Assembly: GCA_003427395.1 (NCBI GenBank)
Contig: BFEA01000800.1
Span: 298,237-326,848, forward strand
DNA length: 28,612 nt
Reading direction: 5' to 3'
Source: Chara braunii
Taxonomy: Eukaryota; Streptophyta; Charophyceae; Charales; Characeae
Positions within the stretch are counted from its first letter, which is position 1, and the number at the start of each line of letters is the position of its first letter. The notes below the pieces were generated by a model that had not been told where the DNA came from, did no database searches, and saw only the letters and a list, made by a program, of their open reading frames with translations. The translations under genes were made by a program, and so were the position numbers. Of the stretch, positions 10,013 to 18,231 are shown in pieces.

Positions 10013-11110
10013 CTATCTCCTGAACTCCTCCTGGTTTTGCCTATATAACTGAGCCCTAAGTCCATCTGCGGACTTCTCTACTATCCTACCCTGTCTATCA
10101 TACATCTTACCTCCTACCTCTGAGACCTTCCCTGCTGCCTTATCGTCAAGAAACTCGAGACAATCCAGAGCATGGTGCATGTCCCTCTTGCAGTAGAAAC
10201 ATAGTTGATCTACCTTCCTCTTGAACTTTTTCTTCCTAGGCTGAGGAGGTGGCGATGAAGGAGATCCTACTAAGGTACTGACAACCTCCTGCTGCTCTGA
10301 TCGAGGAGTTGCGGTACTAACGACCTCCTGCTGCTCTGTCCTAGGAACCGGTCCCCTAGACCCAGATCCAGTAGTCCAAGATCCCAGTCTGCTTCTCAAA
10401 TCCCCTGTCGCTGGGACGTTCTCAGGCGTGTCCAACCTCTGAGGTCTCCTCTCGAGTGTCTTTCCTGGCACTGCCGTGGGCTGCTCCTTAATCTCCTCTG
10501 GTCCATACTCAGGTGTGCCCATCCTCTGGAGCCTGCTCTCGATGGCACCCTCCGCCTCAGTCCCCATCTCTCTCTCAAGCGGCTCCTCTATCCTCTGCTC
10601 GGGTGAAAACAAACTCGCCTCCTCCTGCATGGTATGCACTGCCTCAAGGAGTACGCCCATGGATCCTTCTGCTGACCCCTGAGCCGACTCACTGCTAGAT
10701 GGCGGTAGCCCCTCCTCAATCGCCAAAGGTACGACTGGGCCTGCCGCTGCCACTGGCAGCGTCGCGAGCTCAGTAGGGGCTCTAAACTTGAACGCCTCTC
10801 TCTCTGTCTGTCTCTGGGCTCTCGCCTCCTCTGGCTCCAGGATAACTCTTCCCATAGGTGGCTCCGGGCGAGGCTCTGCTGCAGATGGCTGTCCTGGTAA
10901 CCCATGTCCTGGCTGCCTCTGCTCTCCCTGCCTGCTGCTCTCTAGCTTGTCCATCTTTTCCTGGGTTTGCTGCCTCAGGCTCTCAATGATAGCCGCCTGG
11001 CTGGCCACCAATGCCCTGAGTTCCTGGATTTCCACCTCCATAGCCTCCAGGCGTACTCCATGGCTTGCTTCCTTCATCTTTTTCCCTGCCAGATCGCTCT
11101 CCAATAACAA
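10013..11110 (-). CDS. Post-pol ORF C-terminal part: coiled coil and CCHC zinc knuckle
   Basis: This frame of 365 residues continues the upstream ORF. It begins with a predicted coiled coil (VRLEAMEVEIQELRALVASQ), then Pro/Glu/Ser-rich sequence with repeated EQQEVVST segments (about 10265-10335). After a Lys/Arg stretch (PRKKKFKRK) comes the knuckle CFYCKRDMHHALDC at 10201-10160, then a conserved-looking tail ending YRQNQEEFRR. The knuckle is intact, unlike the one in the primary Gag. It suggests nucleic-acid binding. Confidence 0.7.
   Translation of the reverse strand: MLLESDLAGKKMKEASHGVRLEAMEVEIQELRALVASQAAIIESLRQQTQEKMDKLESSRQGEQRQPGHGLPGQPSAAEPRPEPPMGRVILEPEEARAQRQTEREAFKFRAPTELATLPVAAAGPVVPLAIEEGLPPSSSESAQGSAEGSMGVLLEAVHTMQEEASLFSPEQRIEEPLEREMGTEAEGAIESRLQRMGTPEYGPEEIKEQPTAVPGKTLERRPQRLDTPENVPATGDLRSRLGSWTTGSGSRGPVPRTEQQEVVSTATPRSEQQEVVSTLVGSPSSPPPQPRKKKFKRKVDQLCFYCKRDMHHALDCLEFLDDKAAGKVSEVGGKMYDRQGRIVEKSADGLRAQLYRQNQEEFRR
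10160..10201 (-). other. Intact CCHC zinc knuckle in the post-pol ORF
   Basis: The 14 codons give C-F-Y-C-K-R-D-M-H-H-A-L-D-C, which is CX2CX4HX4C exactly. Basic residues lie just upstream, as in nucleocapsid proteins. Confidence 0.85.
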
Positions 11111-11230
11111 GTGCCGGTCAAAAGTGGTCTTGGCCAGTTACTTGATTTTACGATCTAACCTCTCTTCCGCCTTCTTGGCCACCCCAAACCCAGCTCTGAC
11201 TGGCGATGGAAGCTCCTCTCCTCTCTGCTC

Positions 11231-12778
11231 TCAGAAATCCCTCCACATCTCATGGATCTCCGGGGCCCTAGCTGGCGCGCTGGGTGGCTGACCTGGGAGT
11301 GCCCCTGCTGCCTCTGATCTCTGCCTCTCCTGCTGCTCCTCCAGAAGCTCCCCCGCTGCCTCCAACCTCTGCCTCTCTTGCCATATATCGTCTATCCTCC
11401 TGGTTCTTCTCGCCCTCTTCTCCTCTGCTGTCTCTCCAGGTGGCGCTCTTTCCCTCATGCGGAGGTCGACCCTCTTTGGGATCTCTGCTTCCATCTCCTT
11501 CTCGGGCTGGTACGGCTCCTGGCGAGGCTCTGCAGGTGCTGGCTTCTCCAGGTCTGGGTGCTCCAAGGCATGAGCTACTAGGTGCCTGTCAATCAGGATC
11601 AAGGCTTCTCTCCTTACAGCTGCCCTCTCTCTCCTCCTTTCTGCCCTATCTTCTGGCGAAGGAGCCTTTCCTGATGAAGATAATGGGACCTCCTCTCTCT
11701 GCAACCTCTCCTCTGCCTGCCGGGTGCTCCCTGGTGCATCCCCGAGTTTCAAACCCATTGCTGGCGTCTGTGGGGGTGTGTCCTCTCCAACCTCTATCAC
11801 TTCCTTCCCTGCACGTCTCCCCACATCGCCCAGCCCTCTCTCGCGCTGAGTATCTTGGACCTCCTTCCGTGGCACCTCCTCTCGTGACACCTCCTCTCGT
11901 GGCATCTCCTCTGCCTGCTCTCCATGCTCCTCACCCTGAGGCGACGCTCTCCACTGAGAGATATCCAGATGTGTCTCCAACTCCCTCAAAGGCCCCTCAG
12001 ACACTAGCGGCTCCTCCTGTGTGTGTGTTGGCGACCTCCTCAATCCACCCTCAGTAAAACGATGAAACTCCACTGGTCGCAACCCACACTCAGGGTATGC
12101 CCCTCGCTCTTCAACCTCTGGCTCCTGCTCCGGCTCCTCTTCTCTCCTGGCTAGGGCCTTTCGTCCTCCTTGAGACGGTCTCGCCTCCCTAGGCTCAGGG
12201 TCCCTCTGCCTCTGACTCCTCTGATGCCTCTCAACTCTGGGATGAGGGGGCTCTGGCCGTCGAAAGGCCTCTCTCAGATGTGCCCTGCAGCTCTCCCAGT
12301 CCAGGGCCATGCTTCTGATTTGGCTGGCCAGTAGCCTTTCTGCCTTCCTGGTCCAGAGTGGTAGCGTCTGCATCCAATCATCTCTCGGTATACCCTGCCC
12401 CTGCATGAACCACTCAAACGCGGGGATGAAGTCCGACGCATTTCCAATCTCCAGGCGGATTGGCCTGCCATCTGGTCCCACAGGCGAGGGTCGCAACTCC
12501 TCCATCCTCAACTCCACCTCCTGCCTTGTCGTCGCCTCCCTACGAATCCTGGCAATGGGCTCCTCGAATCTGCTTGCTCCCCTCAATCTCTCAATCGCCT
12601 GAGCCATGTTCCAGCCCATACGCCTCGCATGCTCCCAGAAACTGTCCAGGAATAGCTCGATGTCCCCATCATTGTAGACCGGAGTACTCCCTCGATGATG
12701 AGGCCCATGCCGCTCATATCCTCCTGATGCGCCCAACGGCCTCTGAGGCGGCCGTGTCCCCTTCCCTCCTCTTGGCAT
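11231..12778 (-). CDS. Post-pol ORF N-terminal part: Gag-like domain and charged linker
   Basis: I place the start at the ATG at 12778 (MPRGGKG). The frame is open to 12889, but those extra residues are hydrophobic, Cys-rich and unlike the rest. Near residues 38-62, GDIELFLDSFWEHARRMGWN opens a helical domain. A second block follows: SDFIPAFEWFMQ, then LPLWTRKAERLLASQIRS and DWESCRAHLREAFRR. That order of aromatic and Trp-containing helices resembles retrotransposon Gag capsids. The rest is about 350 residues of low-complexity Glu/Arg/Pro, with EEVSREEVPRKEV repeats. It ends at the TGA at 11231 after IHEMWRDF. The Gag assignment is an inference from pattern and from the C-terminal knuckle. 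Confidence 0.6.
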   Translation of the reverse strand: MPRGGKGTRPPQRPLGASGGYERHGPHHRGSTPVYNDGDIELFLDSFWEHARRMGWNMAQAIERLRGASRFEEPIARIRREATTRQEVELRMEELRPSPVGPDGRPIRLEIGNASDFIPAFEWFMQGQGIPRDDWMQTLPLWTRKAERLLASQIRSMALDWESCRAHLREAFRRPEPPHPRVERHQRSQRQRDPEPREARPSQGGRKALARREEEPEQEPEVEERGAYPECGLRPVEFHRFTEGGLRRSPTHTQEEPLVSEGPLRELETHLDISQWRASPQGEEHGEQAEEMPREEVSREEVPRKEVQDTQRERGLGDVGRRAGKEVIEVGEDTPPQTPAMGLKLGDAPGSTRQAEERLQREEVPLSSSGKAPSPEDRAERRRERAAVRREALILIDRHLVAHALEHPDLEKPAPAEPRQEPYQPEKEMEAEIPKRVDLRMRERAPPGETAEEKRARRTRRIDDIWQERQRLEAAGELLEEQQERQRSEAAGALPGQPPSAPARAPEIHEMWRDF

Positions 12779-12948
12779 GGGTGTCTTCGTAAAGTCAGAC
12801 CTGCACAATATGCGAAGGAGACAACAGGCACACATTGGGGTAAGCAAGCAGGTGATAATCAAAGCAAGCTTAGACCAGACCACACTCATGCAGCATGCAT
12901 CCTACCTAACCTACACACCCTATTACTTCTATTCTAAAGGCAGTCAGG

Positions 12949-13338
12949 TCATCTCTCTCTTACCTCTTCTCTCGCCACAAACTTCTTTAGTCGCGTTTTA
13001 GATACCCAATCCTTCCATTCAGTCTCATTTAGCTCCTCAATCTGATACCCTCCGAAGTCTCCGACCCGTACGACCTGGTAGGGACCTAACCACCTCTTAT
13101 CGAGCTTCCTGGACCATTTCTTCTCCAGTGATGAATCGTAGAGAAGCACGACATTCCCAACTGCGAAGGGTACTTTCCTCACCCGCGCAGATTGATCCCA
13201 TCGAGCCTTATTATCCATACGGCTTCTCGCCACCTGGTCAGACGCTTCCTCGATCCTTTCTTCTATCGCCCCTATCTGCCGCGCCCGAATATCGAGCAAC
13301 TCTTCAAATGACAGGTTAACTTCCTGATCCTCGCGCCT
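12949..13338 (-). CDS. Integrase C-terminal domain (GPY/F module)
   Basis: This is the in-frame continuation of integrase past the TAG at 13339. It has a helical segment (IEERIEEASDQVARSRMDNK), then VGNVVLLYDSSLEKKWSRKL and KRWLGPYQVVRV, the GPY/F motif of Gypsy integrase C-termini. It ends in a Lys/Arg/Glu-rich tail. No chromodomain follows. The apparent start at 13299 is a TTG inside the domain and is not a real start. The next ORF begins 170 bases further on. Confidence 0.85.
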   Translation of the reverse strand, partial: RREDQEVNLSFEELLDIRARQIGAIEERIEEASDQVARSRMDNKARWDQSARVRKVPFAVGNVVLLYDSSLEKKWSRKLDKRWLGPYQVVRVGDFGGYQIEELNETEWKDWVSKTRLKKFVAREEVRER

Positions 13339-14151
13339 CTATGTCTTAAGAAAGCTCTCGATAGGGAAGGTGGCGTGCCTTCCATACCACAGTGTCGCCG
13401 GTGCGTACTTGGTGGATCTTTTTATTGTAATGTTCTCGACAAAGAACGCCGCCCTTAGGTATCTTGGCCATTGATTAGGCCTACCTTCGGTCCACTTAGC
13501 CAGGAGACTCGTTATGGTACTATGTCCTCTCTCTACGGGAGCATTCGCCCGGGGGTGCGCGGCTGTGGTGTAGTTGGCTGCCACACCATACCTTGATAAC
13601 AATTCTTGTACCTCCTGGCAGGTAAACTCTGGTCCCCTGTCCATTACGAATTCCCTGACGAAAGGATAGCGCAGGTAATACTCCTCGATGCAGCTCACCA
13701 GGACCGACCCGGTCTTTGTGTGAATAGCACGTCCGTCTACGAACCCAGACAGGTTATCGCGCGCATCGAAGATGTAGTTATAGCCCTGATCCCTAAGCGG
13801 CATAAAAAGTAGATCGAGATGCACTACGACCCCCACCTCTCGCTCTACCCTTGGATGCATCGACTCTCCTTGCCTTAAACGGGATCTTTCCTGGCAAGGT
13901 ACGCAAGATCGGCAGAACTTCCCGACCATATCCATCATCCCATCCAAGTAGTATAGCTCACTTATCTTGGCATATGTGGCTTGTACCCCTCGATGCCTTC
14001 CTGCAATGCCATCGTGGAGCCCTGCTACGACGTCGATCTGACGATTCCTACCAAAGAGGACTCTCCTGGGATTCCCCACTTCTCTTCTCACGAAAAGGTG
14101 GCTGTCTCGCACTAAGTAGCGCTGCAGCATCCTCTGAGCCCTATCGCTCAC
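13339..14151 (-). CDS. Integrase: zinc-binding and catalytic core
   Basis: The 270 residues shown start at a GTG and are really internal to Pol. The HHCC zinc domain is visible as H46, H53 and CRSCVPC (80-86). The DDE core has Asp 113 (VVHLDLL), Asp 171 (VMDRGPEF) and Glu 207 (APVERGH). There are exactly 35 residues between the second Asp and the Glu, the classic DD35E spacing. All catalytic residues are retained. The frame ends at TAG 13339-13341, immediately followed in frame by RREDQEVNLSFEELLDIR. Integrase would join the element DNA ends to host DNA. Confidence 0.92.
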   Translation of the reverse strand: MSDRAQRMLQRYLVRDSHLFVRREVGNPRRVLFGRNRQIDVVAGLHDGIAGRHRGVQATYAKISELYYLDGMMDMVGKFCRSCVPCQERSRLRQGESMHPRVEREVGVVVHLDLLFMPLRDQGYNYIFDARDNLSGFVDGRAIHTKTGSVLVSCIEEYYLRYPFVREFVMDRGPEFTCQEVQELLSRYGVAANYTTAAHPRANAPVERGHSTITSLLAKWTEGRPNQWPRYLRAAFFVENITIKRSTKYAPATLWYGRHATFPIESFLKT

Positions 14152-14262
14152 ATCCCTTAGCCGCCTTTCGCAGGACAGAAGAAGTCCTAGCTCTAGGTAG
14201 ATCCCGTCGTACTCCTCTGCACGAAAAGCCTCCTTAATCTCTCCCTCCTCGAACTCGTCGTC

Positions 14263-15138
14263 CTAGCTCTCGGGCACTTCGTCCACATTTCCTGCCGGGT
14301 TCAACGAGCCTGACTGGTCAAGGCCTTTTTGTAATAACGTGTTGACGAGGAGATACGTTCCCCCCATCAGGTCCTCATGCCATTCTACCTGGCCAGGTTC
14401 TTCCTCAATCGTTCTCATATCCTCCACCAAACTATGCGAGCTGGCCAGCAATAATTCCATCATCCACTGAACATCCTTACCACCCCAAGGATCCTCTTCT
14501 TCAAAGGGTTTGAGGACTAGCTCATCCCTCCGTTCGTATCCATTTGGTGCTTGCCAGATAGGATAGCCTACACAGCAGGACACTCGCGGCGACCACTTAT
14601 TTATGTGGAGACGAACGTCTTCTTCCAGATCTAGAAATCCATGAACTGGGGGCGTACTCTCCACCGCCTCCCCTTCCTGTTTATCCCAGTTGATCCAACT
14701 CAACCCGTCCGCCCGGTTTTTACAGCCAGGAATCCGTTCCAGTTCGAAATTGAACATCCAGATGTACGTCAGCCATCTGGCAACCGTCGGATCCGATGGA
14801 ACGTAATTCCTTAGAGAGTAGGCTAGGGCGGTCGGATTCACCCTCAAAATAAACCTCCTGCCGAGGATGTAGTTCCGGAAGATTCGCAGACAGTGGAGGA
14901 CGACAAGGGTCTCCCTCTTGAACTGAGAGTAGTTCCTCTCGGTCGTACAGAGAGTCCGACTCTCAAATCTCAAGGGCATTTTCTTTCCCTCCATGTCTGC
15001 CTGGATTAGAACTCCTCCTAAGGCAGTTGGCCCCGCATCTGTTTCGACAATGAAGGGTCGTGTTTCTGTAGCATCATAATCTGGCGTTCCTAACACGAAC
15101 CCTCCTTCTCGAAATTCCTCCTTCATTCTGGCTACCAC
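14263..15138 (-). CDS. RNase H domain of Pol with linker
   Basis: This frame of 291 residues is the continuation of RT after one stop. RNase H signatures are VETDAGPTALGGVL (Asp 34), YSQFKRETL (Glu 76), RVNPTAL (Asn 101, where the family usually has Asp) and NRADGLSWINW (Asp 144). The Asp-to-Asn change at 101 would be expected to disable catalysis. The domain would degrade the RNA strand of the RNA-DNA hybrid. A linker of about 140 residues with acidic segments follows and ends at TAG 14263-14265, beyond which the same frame stays open through 37 codons into integrase. Confidence 0.88.
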   Translation of the reverse strand: MVARMKEEFREGGFVLGTPDYDATETRPFIVETDAGPTALGGVLIQADMEGKKMPLRFESRTLCTTERNYSQFKRETLVVLHCLRIFRNYILGRRFILRVNPTALAYSLRNYVPSDPTVARWLTYIWMFNFELERIPGCKNRADGLSWINWDKQEGEAVESTPPVHGFLDLEEDVRLHINKWSPRVSCCVGYPIWQAPNGYERRDELVLKPFEEEDPWGGKDVQWMMELLLASSHSLVEDMRTIEEEPGQVEWHEDLMGGTYLLVNTLLQKGLDQSGSLNPAGNVDEVPES

Positions 15139-15156
15139 CTCTTCTTGCTCTTTAAC

Positions 15157-16407
15157 TCAAACCCATTCCTGATCCTGACGGACTAACTTCCTCAGATGTT
15201 CAGTCTTAGCGATAAAGATCTTGACGAAAGCCCTCAAAAATCCACACGTACCAAGGAAGCTCCTGACATCAGTTATTGAGTGGAACGGAACCAGCCACTC
15301 AGTAATCTTGTCCGTCTTCTTCACATCCGGCCTTCGGCCCTTCTCGCTGCAGATGAACCCCAAAATAGTCGCTCCCCTCATACAGTGTCTGGATTTCGCC
15401 CCGCTTGCCGTGAGGTTATGCTCCTCGAGCAGGCTCAGGACTTTTTCGAGGTCCTGGAGGTGCTCCCAAACAAAGCGCCTTACCCCTGGCAAGACTTCGT
15501 CGCTCTCCTTTACTGTCGGCCCCTTCACCGCCAAATCGTCGATGTATGGCTGTGTAATATGGGGGCTGACTGACTGCATAACCCGAATCATGGCCCGTTG
15601 GACCATAGCTATCGTGTTGGTCCAACCTTGAGGGGCCACGTTCATGTGGATTAATCCTCGCGGCGTGTGCATAGCCGTCACAGGCTTATCCGGCGGGTAG
15701 ACTGGAAACTGATCGTATCCTGAGTAAAGGTCTATAAGCAAAATTATAGGCCTTCCAGCACGGGATTCCGACAATGCATCCGCATTTGGCAGTCCTCCAA
15801 CATCTCGCACAGTCACCGCATCGAACCTCTGCAGATCTTGCACCCATCGCAGCGTCCCGTTAGGCTTAATGAAGCAAAACCACGGGGACGCATACGGTCC
15901 ACTAGAATAGTCGGCGACGTGCGTATGTATTTTGCCGTCGAGGTAATCCACCACCTTCCTTTTCTCGTCAGGATTGGGGTATCGCGCCCCTCTCATGTTC
16001 CAAGGCTCGTGTCGCACGGTGTGGATGCGGATCATAGGTATCTTGTCCACATCCAGCCTGCCACGCTCCTCATCGCTAAACGCATAGGCGCGATGCCTCC
16101 TCTTCATCAATTCCACCACCAATATCCGGTCTTGAGGCAGTAGGAAGTCGGACTCCCCTATGATCAACTCCTCCTCGTTCCCTTCGTTGATACGACACGG
16201 TCCTGCTAAAGTACTTTCCCTCATTCGCCGTATCAACCCTCGTTCCCTTTCGTAATATGCTTCCTCGTCTTCTGTAACGAGGACGGGAACCGGGCGACAC
16301 TTCTTGTCTACCGTCTTGTACTCACAGATTGCGTTTGCGCTGATGCGGGGTTCCCTCCGCAACCTGGGAGCCGATATACCAATTCCTACCTTTCTGCCTC
16401 GGGGCAT
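15157..16407 (-). CDS. Reverse transcriptase domain of Pol
   Basis: These 416 residues show RT fingers/palm signatures in order: SPWFCFIKPNGTLRWVQDLQ (175-193), motif A LIDLYSGYDQ with catalytic Asp at 226, VAPQGWTN (257-264), and the YIDD box at 288-291 supplying the two further catalytic Asp residues. The thumb follows, with FLGTCGFLRAFV. All three carboxylates are present, so this domain itself looks intact. It stops at TGA 15157-15159. The frame then continues without break into RNase H, so the stop is a point mutation (one transition from TGG or CGA). RT copies the element RNA primed from tRNA-Asp. Confidence 0.92.
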   Translation of the reverse strand: MPRGRKVGIGISAPRLRREPRISANAICEYKTVDKKCRPVPVLVTEDEEAYYERERGLIRRMRESTLAGPCRINEGNEEELIIGESDFLLPQDRILVVELMKRRHRAYAFSDEERGRLDVDKIPMIRIHTVRHEPWNMRGARYPNPDEKRKVVDYLDGKIHTHVADYSSGPYASPWFCFIKPNGTLRWVQDLQRFDAVTVRDVGGLPNADALSESRAGRPIILLIDLYSGYDQFPVYPPDKPVTAMHTPRGLIHMNVAPQGWTNTIAMVQRAMIRVMQSVSPHITQPYIDDLAVKGPTVKESDEVLPGVRRFVWEHLQDLEKVLSLLEEHNLTASGAKSRHCMRGATILGFICSEKGRRPDVKKTDKITEWLVPFHSITDVRSFLGTCGFLRAFVKIFIAKTEHLRKLVRQDQEWV

Positions 16408-17027
16408 TCCAGAACTTGCTCCCTCAAAGCCTCGATGGCATCCGTATCTGCCATCTCATGCCCGACCACCAAGTCCATGGCCTTCCCAATATCTGACAGG
16501 CTGAGGGAAAATGTTTCCACCCTCTCTCCTGCTTCGGGCTCTGCCCGGAGCCTCCGGCGCTCTCCTTCCGATTTCTCGATCGTGAACGATCCTGGATTGG
16601 GCCGGTTCCTTATACTCCTTGGCCTGGTGTTCCTGCAGGTAATAATTCCGTAATTCCCGCAGGCATGATCGCATAAGAGAAGGATTAGAGTCCCGTCATG
16701 TTTGTTGAACATCACGGTCTCCCTCCTGCTTAGGAATGACCTCCCCAGGAGGATTCCGTGATCCACGTCCTGCATGATGAAGAAGCAAGCTCGGACCTTC
16801 ACCTTTCCAACCTCGATGAGTACATTCAAGGTTGTCACACAAAAAACGGCCTTGCAGCTGGCTCCGTGCAGAATACCGCAGTCATAACGGTCTATATCTA
16901 GCCCAAATCTGATTGCGTCCGCCTCCCGAATGATGTTCATTTCGGCCCCGGTGTCCACCATTGCCGCACACTTAGAGCCCTTCACCACCAAATCCACTGT
17001 GCCGCAGGCTACACACTTCCATTCCAT
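16386..17027 (-). CDS. Retroviral-type aspartic protease
   Basis: This frame of 213 residues carries the active-site motif AAMVDTGAEMN (Asp at about residue 25) and, downstream, HGILLGRSFL, the usual second signature of retropepsins. It starts with a Cys pair (KCVACG) just before the fold. The enzyme would dimerise and cleave the Gag-Pol polyprotein. It shares the frame of the upstream linker across one TGA. Its end overlaps the RT frame by 22 bases in the -1 register. No clear X-XXY-YYZ slippery heptamer is visible there, so a programmed frameshift, re-initiation at the ATG at 16407 and an old indel all remain possible. Confidence 0.85.
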   Translation of the reverse strand: MEWKCVACGTVDLVVKGSKCAAMVDTGAEMNIIREADAIRFGLDIDRYDCGILHGASCKAVFCVTTLNVLIEVGKVKVRACFFIMQDVDHGILLGRSFLSRRETVMFNKHDGTLILLLCDHACGNYGIITCRNTRPRSIRNRPNPGSFTIEKSEGERRRLRAEPEAGERVETFSLSLSDIGKAMDLVVGHEMADTDAIEALREQVLECPEAER

Positions 17028-17045
17028 TTTCGTCCCCGACTCTGC

Positions 17046-18145
17046 TCACTCAGCCTCCTTGGGCAAAATCGTACCCAGATGGACATTGGGTACCAGGCGC
17101 CGCGACAATCTCCCCTTCAGTTCATCGCGGAGTCGCGGGGCTGACGCTAGGATTTCCTTCAGGGTCATGAGGTCATTATGCCCTTCCAGCAGCCTGTCAA
17201 TTACTCTCTCTATGTCAAATCCCTCTTCCAACCGAACCACGTATTTCTTCTTTTTGGGTGGTCCGTCACGTATGACTGGCTCGGCCTCTCCCCTAGTTCC
17301 CTTTTTTCTCGCCCGCTGCTCCGTTCTCTGATCCTCTTCTCTGCGCAGCCTCTCGTCCTCGTCCTCTTCATCATCGTCGTCCTCTACTTCCACAGCCTCT
17401 TTCCTTCTCCTTGGTTCGGTTTCCCTCCTTGGAGGCACTTGGCTGGCACTGGCCTTGGCTTGATTCCTCGTTCGCGCTGCCTGTGCCAGCCGGGTCTGCG
17501 GAGTGAGGGGTGTCCCCATCATTCCCGATTGTGGGCACGACCCCACCACATTTACTCCGGGTCGCCCAGGCGCTGACTCCGGACCGGAGTCATAGAGGAA
17601 CACTTTGGGGATGTTAGACCTCCATCCCTTCACTTCCTCACAGAGGTCCACCAACTTCTGATGGTACCTCCCCATCTTATCCAGCAGCTCCTCCATCTTC
17701 CCAAATAAGACGGACGGAGGCTCCATTCTTTCCTCCTCATCCTCGTCATCTGACTCGATGATCATGGGCTCTTCCGTCTTACTTCCTCCTCGTTGCCCTT
17801 GAGCCACTTCCTCATCGTTCCCCACTTCCTCTACCCCAATCGGTGGTTCCTGCTTTTCCTGCCATAACCTGAACATGGCAGGGGGTGGCGGCCCAACTGC
17901 CGCTCTTCGTTGGGCTTCAACCCTCACTCCTCCAAGCCTTCTGTCAATTGCCTCCGCAAACTGATCGTAGATATTCCCATCCATAGTGGAGAAAATCAGT
18001 CCGCTTCTCTCGTCTTCCCGTCTTGTATTACAGAACCTTATAGTGTAGCTTTGCTGGTCACAATGTTGACAGCTGGCCGTCCTCCAGTCAAAACGGGGTC
18101 TTCCATACCCCTGGCTTCCCTGATCCCCCTGGTCTTGATACCCCT
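17046..18145 (-). CDS. Gag nucleocapsid and acidic linker, frame-shifted from gag
   Basis: The open frame formally begins at 18491, but its sequence is meaningful only from about 18145, where it continues the gag GYQ repeats. A zinc-knuckle remnant lies at 18071-18030 (CQHC...FC). The spacing is C-x2-C-x9-C with Tyr where the CCHC knuckle has His, and Ser where Gly is usual. A Gln/Pro-rich linker follows, then strongly acidic runs (EDDDDEEDEDE) and a basic PPKKKK patch. The end is a helical stretch (RLEEGFDIERVIDRLLEGHND) leading directly to the protease. It ends at TGA 17046-17048, after which six codons of open frame lead into the protease ATG, so linker and protease were once one protein. 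Confidence 0.7.
18030..18071 (-). other. Mutated zinc knuckle (CCHC with His replaced by Tyr)
   Basis: These 14 codons read C-Q-H-C-D-Q-Q-S-Y-T-I-R-F-C. Positions 1, 4 and 14 are Cys as in the retroviral CX2CX4HX4C knuckle, but position 9 is Tyr. A single C-to-T change converts a His codon to Tyr, and G-to-A would give the Ser at position 8. Confidence 0.75.
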
Positions 18146-18231
18146 CTGGCCTTGGTATCCCTAGCCTTGGTATCCCTAGCCTTGGTACCCCTGGCCTTGG
18201 TATCCCTGGCCTTGGTACCCCTGGCCTTGAC
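18140..18231 (-). repeat. 15-bp coding minisatellite in gag (GQGYQ units)
   Basis: Six or so 15-base units (plus strand CCTTGGTAYCCCTGG-like) encode Gly-Gln-Gly-Tyr-Gln on the minus strand. Two units carry CTAG instead of CTGG, which makes TAG stops. At the low end, around 18141-18150, the repeat gains two bases or loses one, so the downstream nucleocapsid continues in another frame. Slippage in a tandem repeat is the simplest explanation. Confidence 0.8.

Larger units (their letters stand above)
10013..12778 (-). pseudogene. Post-pol ORF: Gag-like domain plus CCHC knuckle, broken by two stops
   Basis: Two frames (12778-11231 and 11110-10013) lie in the same register and are separated only by TGA 11231-11233 and TAA 11138-11140, with open sequence between. 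Together they would encode about 920 residues in the position where env-like ORFs sit. The N-terminal 190 residues resemble a Gag capsid region and the middle is a very long Glu/Arg/Pro-rich segment. A coiled-coil stretch follows, and the C-terminus bears a perfect CX2CX4HX4C knuckle. No signal peptide or membrane segment belonging to the ORF is evident, which argues against an envelope protein. Both stops are one transition from Trp/Arg/Gln codons. Confidence 0.75.

Noticed and set aside
11284-12057. Plus-strand ORFs opposite the post-pol gene (also 10788-11291)
   Set aside because: They are antisense shadows of Glu/Arg/Pro-rich codons, giving Ser/Leu/Pro-rich translations without domains.
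12779-12889. N-terminal extension of the post-pol ORF (hydrophobic, Cys-rich) as an envelope signal peptide
   Set aside because: The ATG at 12778 begins sequence of the same charged type as the rest. The extension is only the open stretch upstream, and no transmembrane anchor follows downstream.
12779-12948. Chromodomain after integrase
   Set aside because: The frame ends shortly after the GPY/F module and Lys/Arg tail; no aromatic-cage sequence is present.
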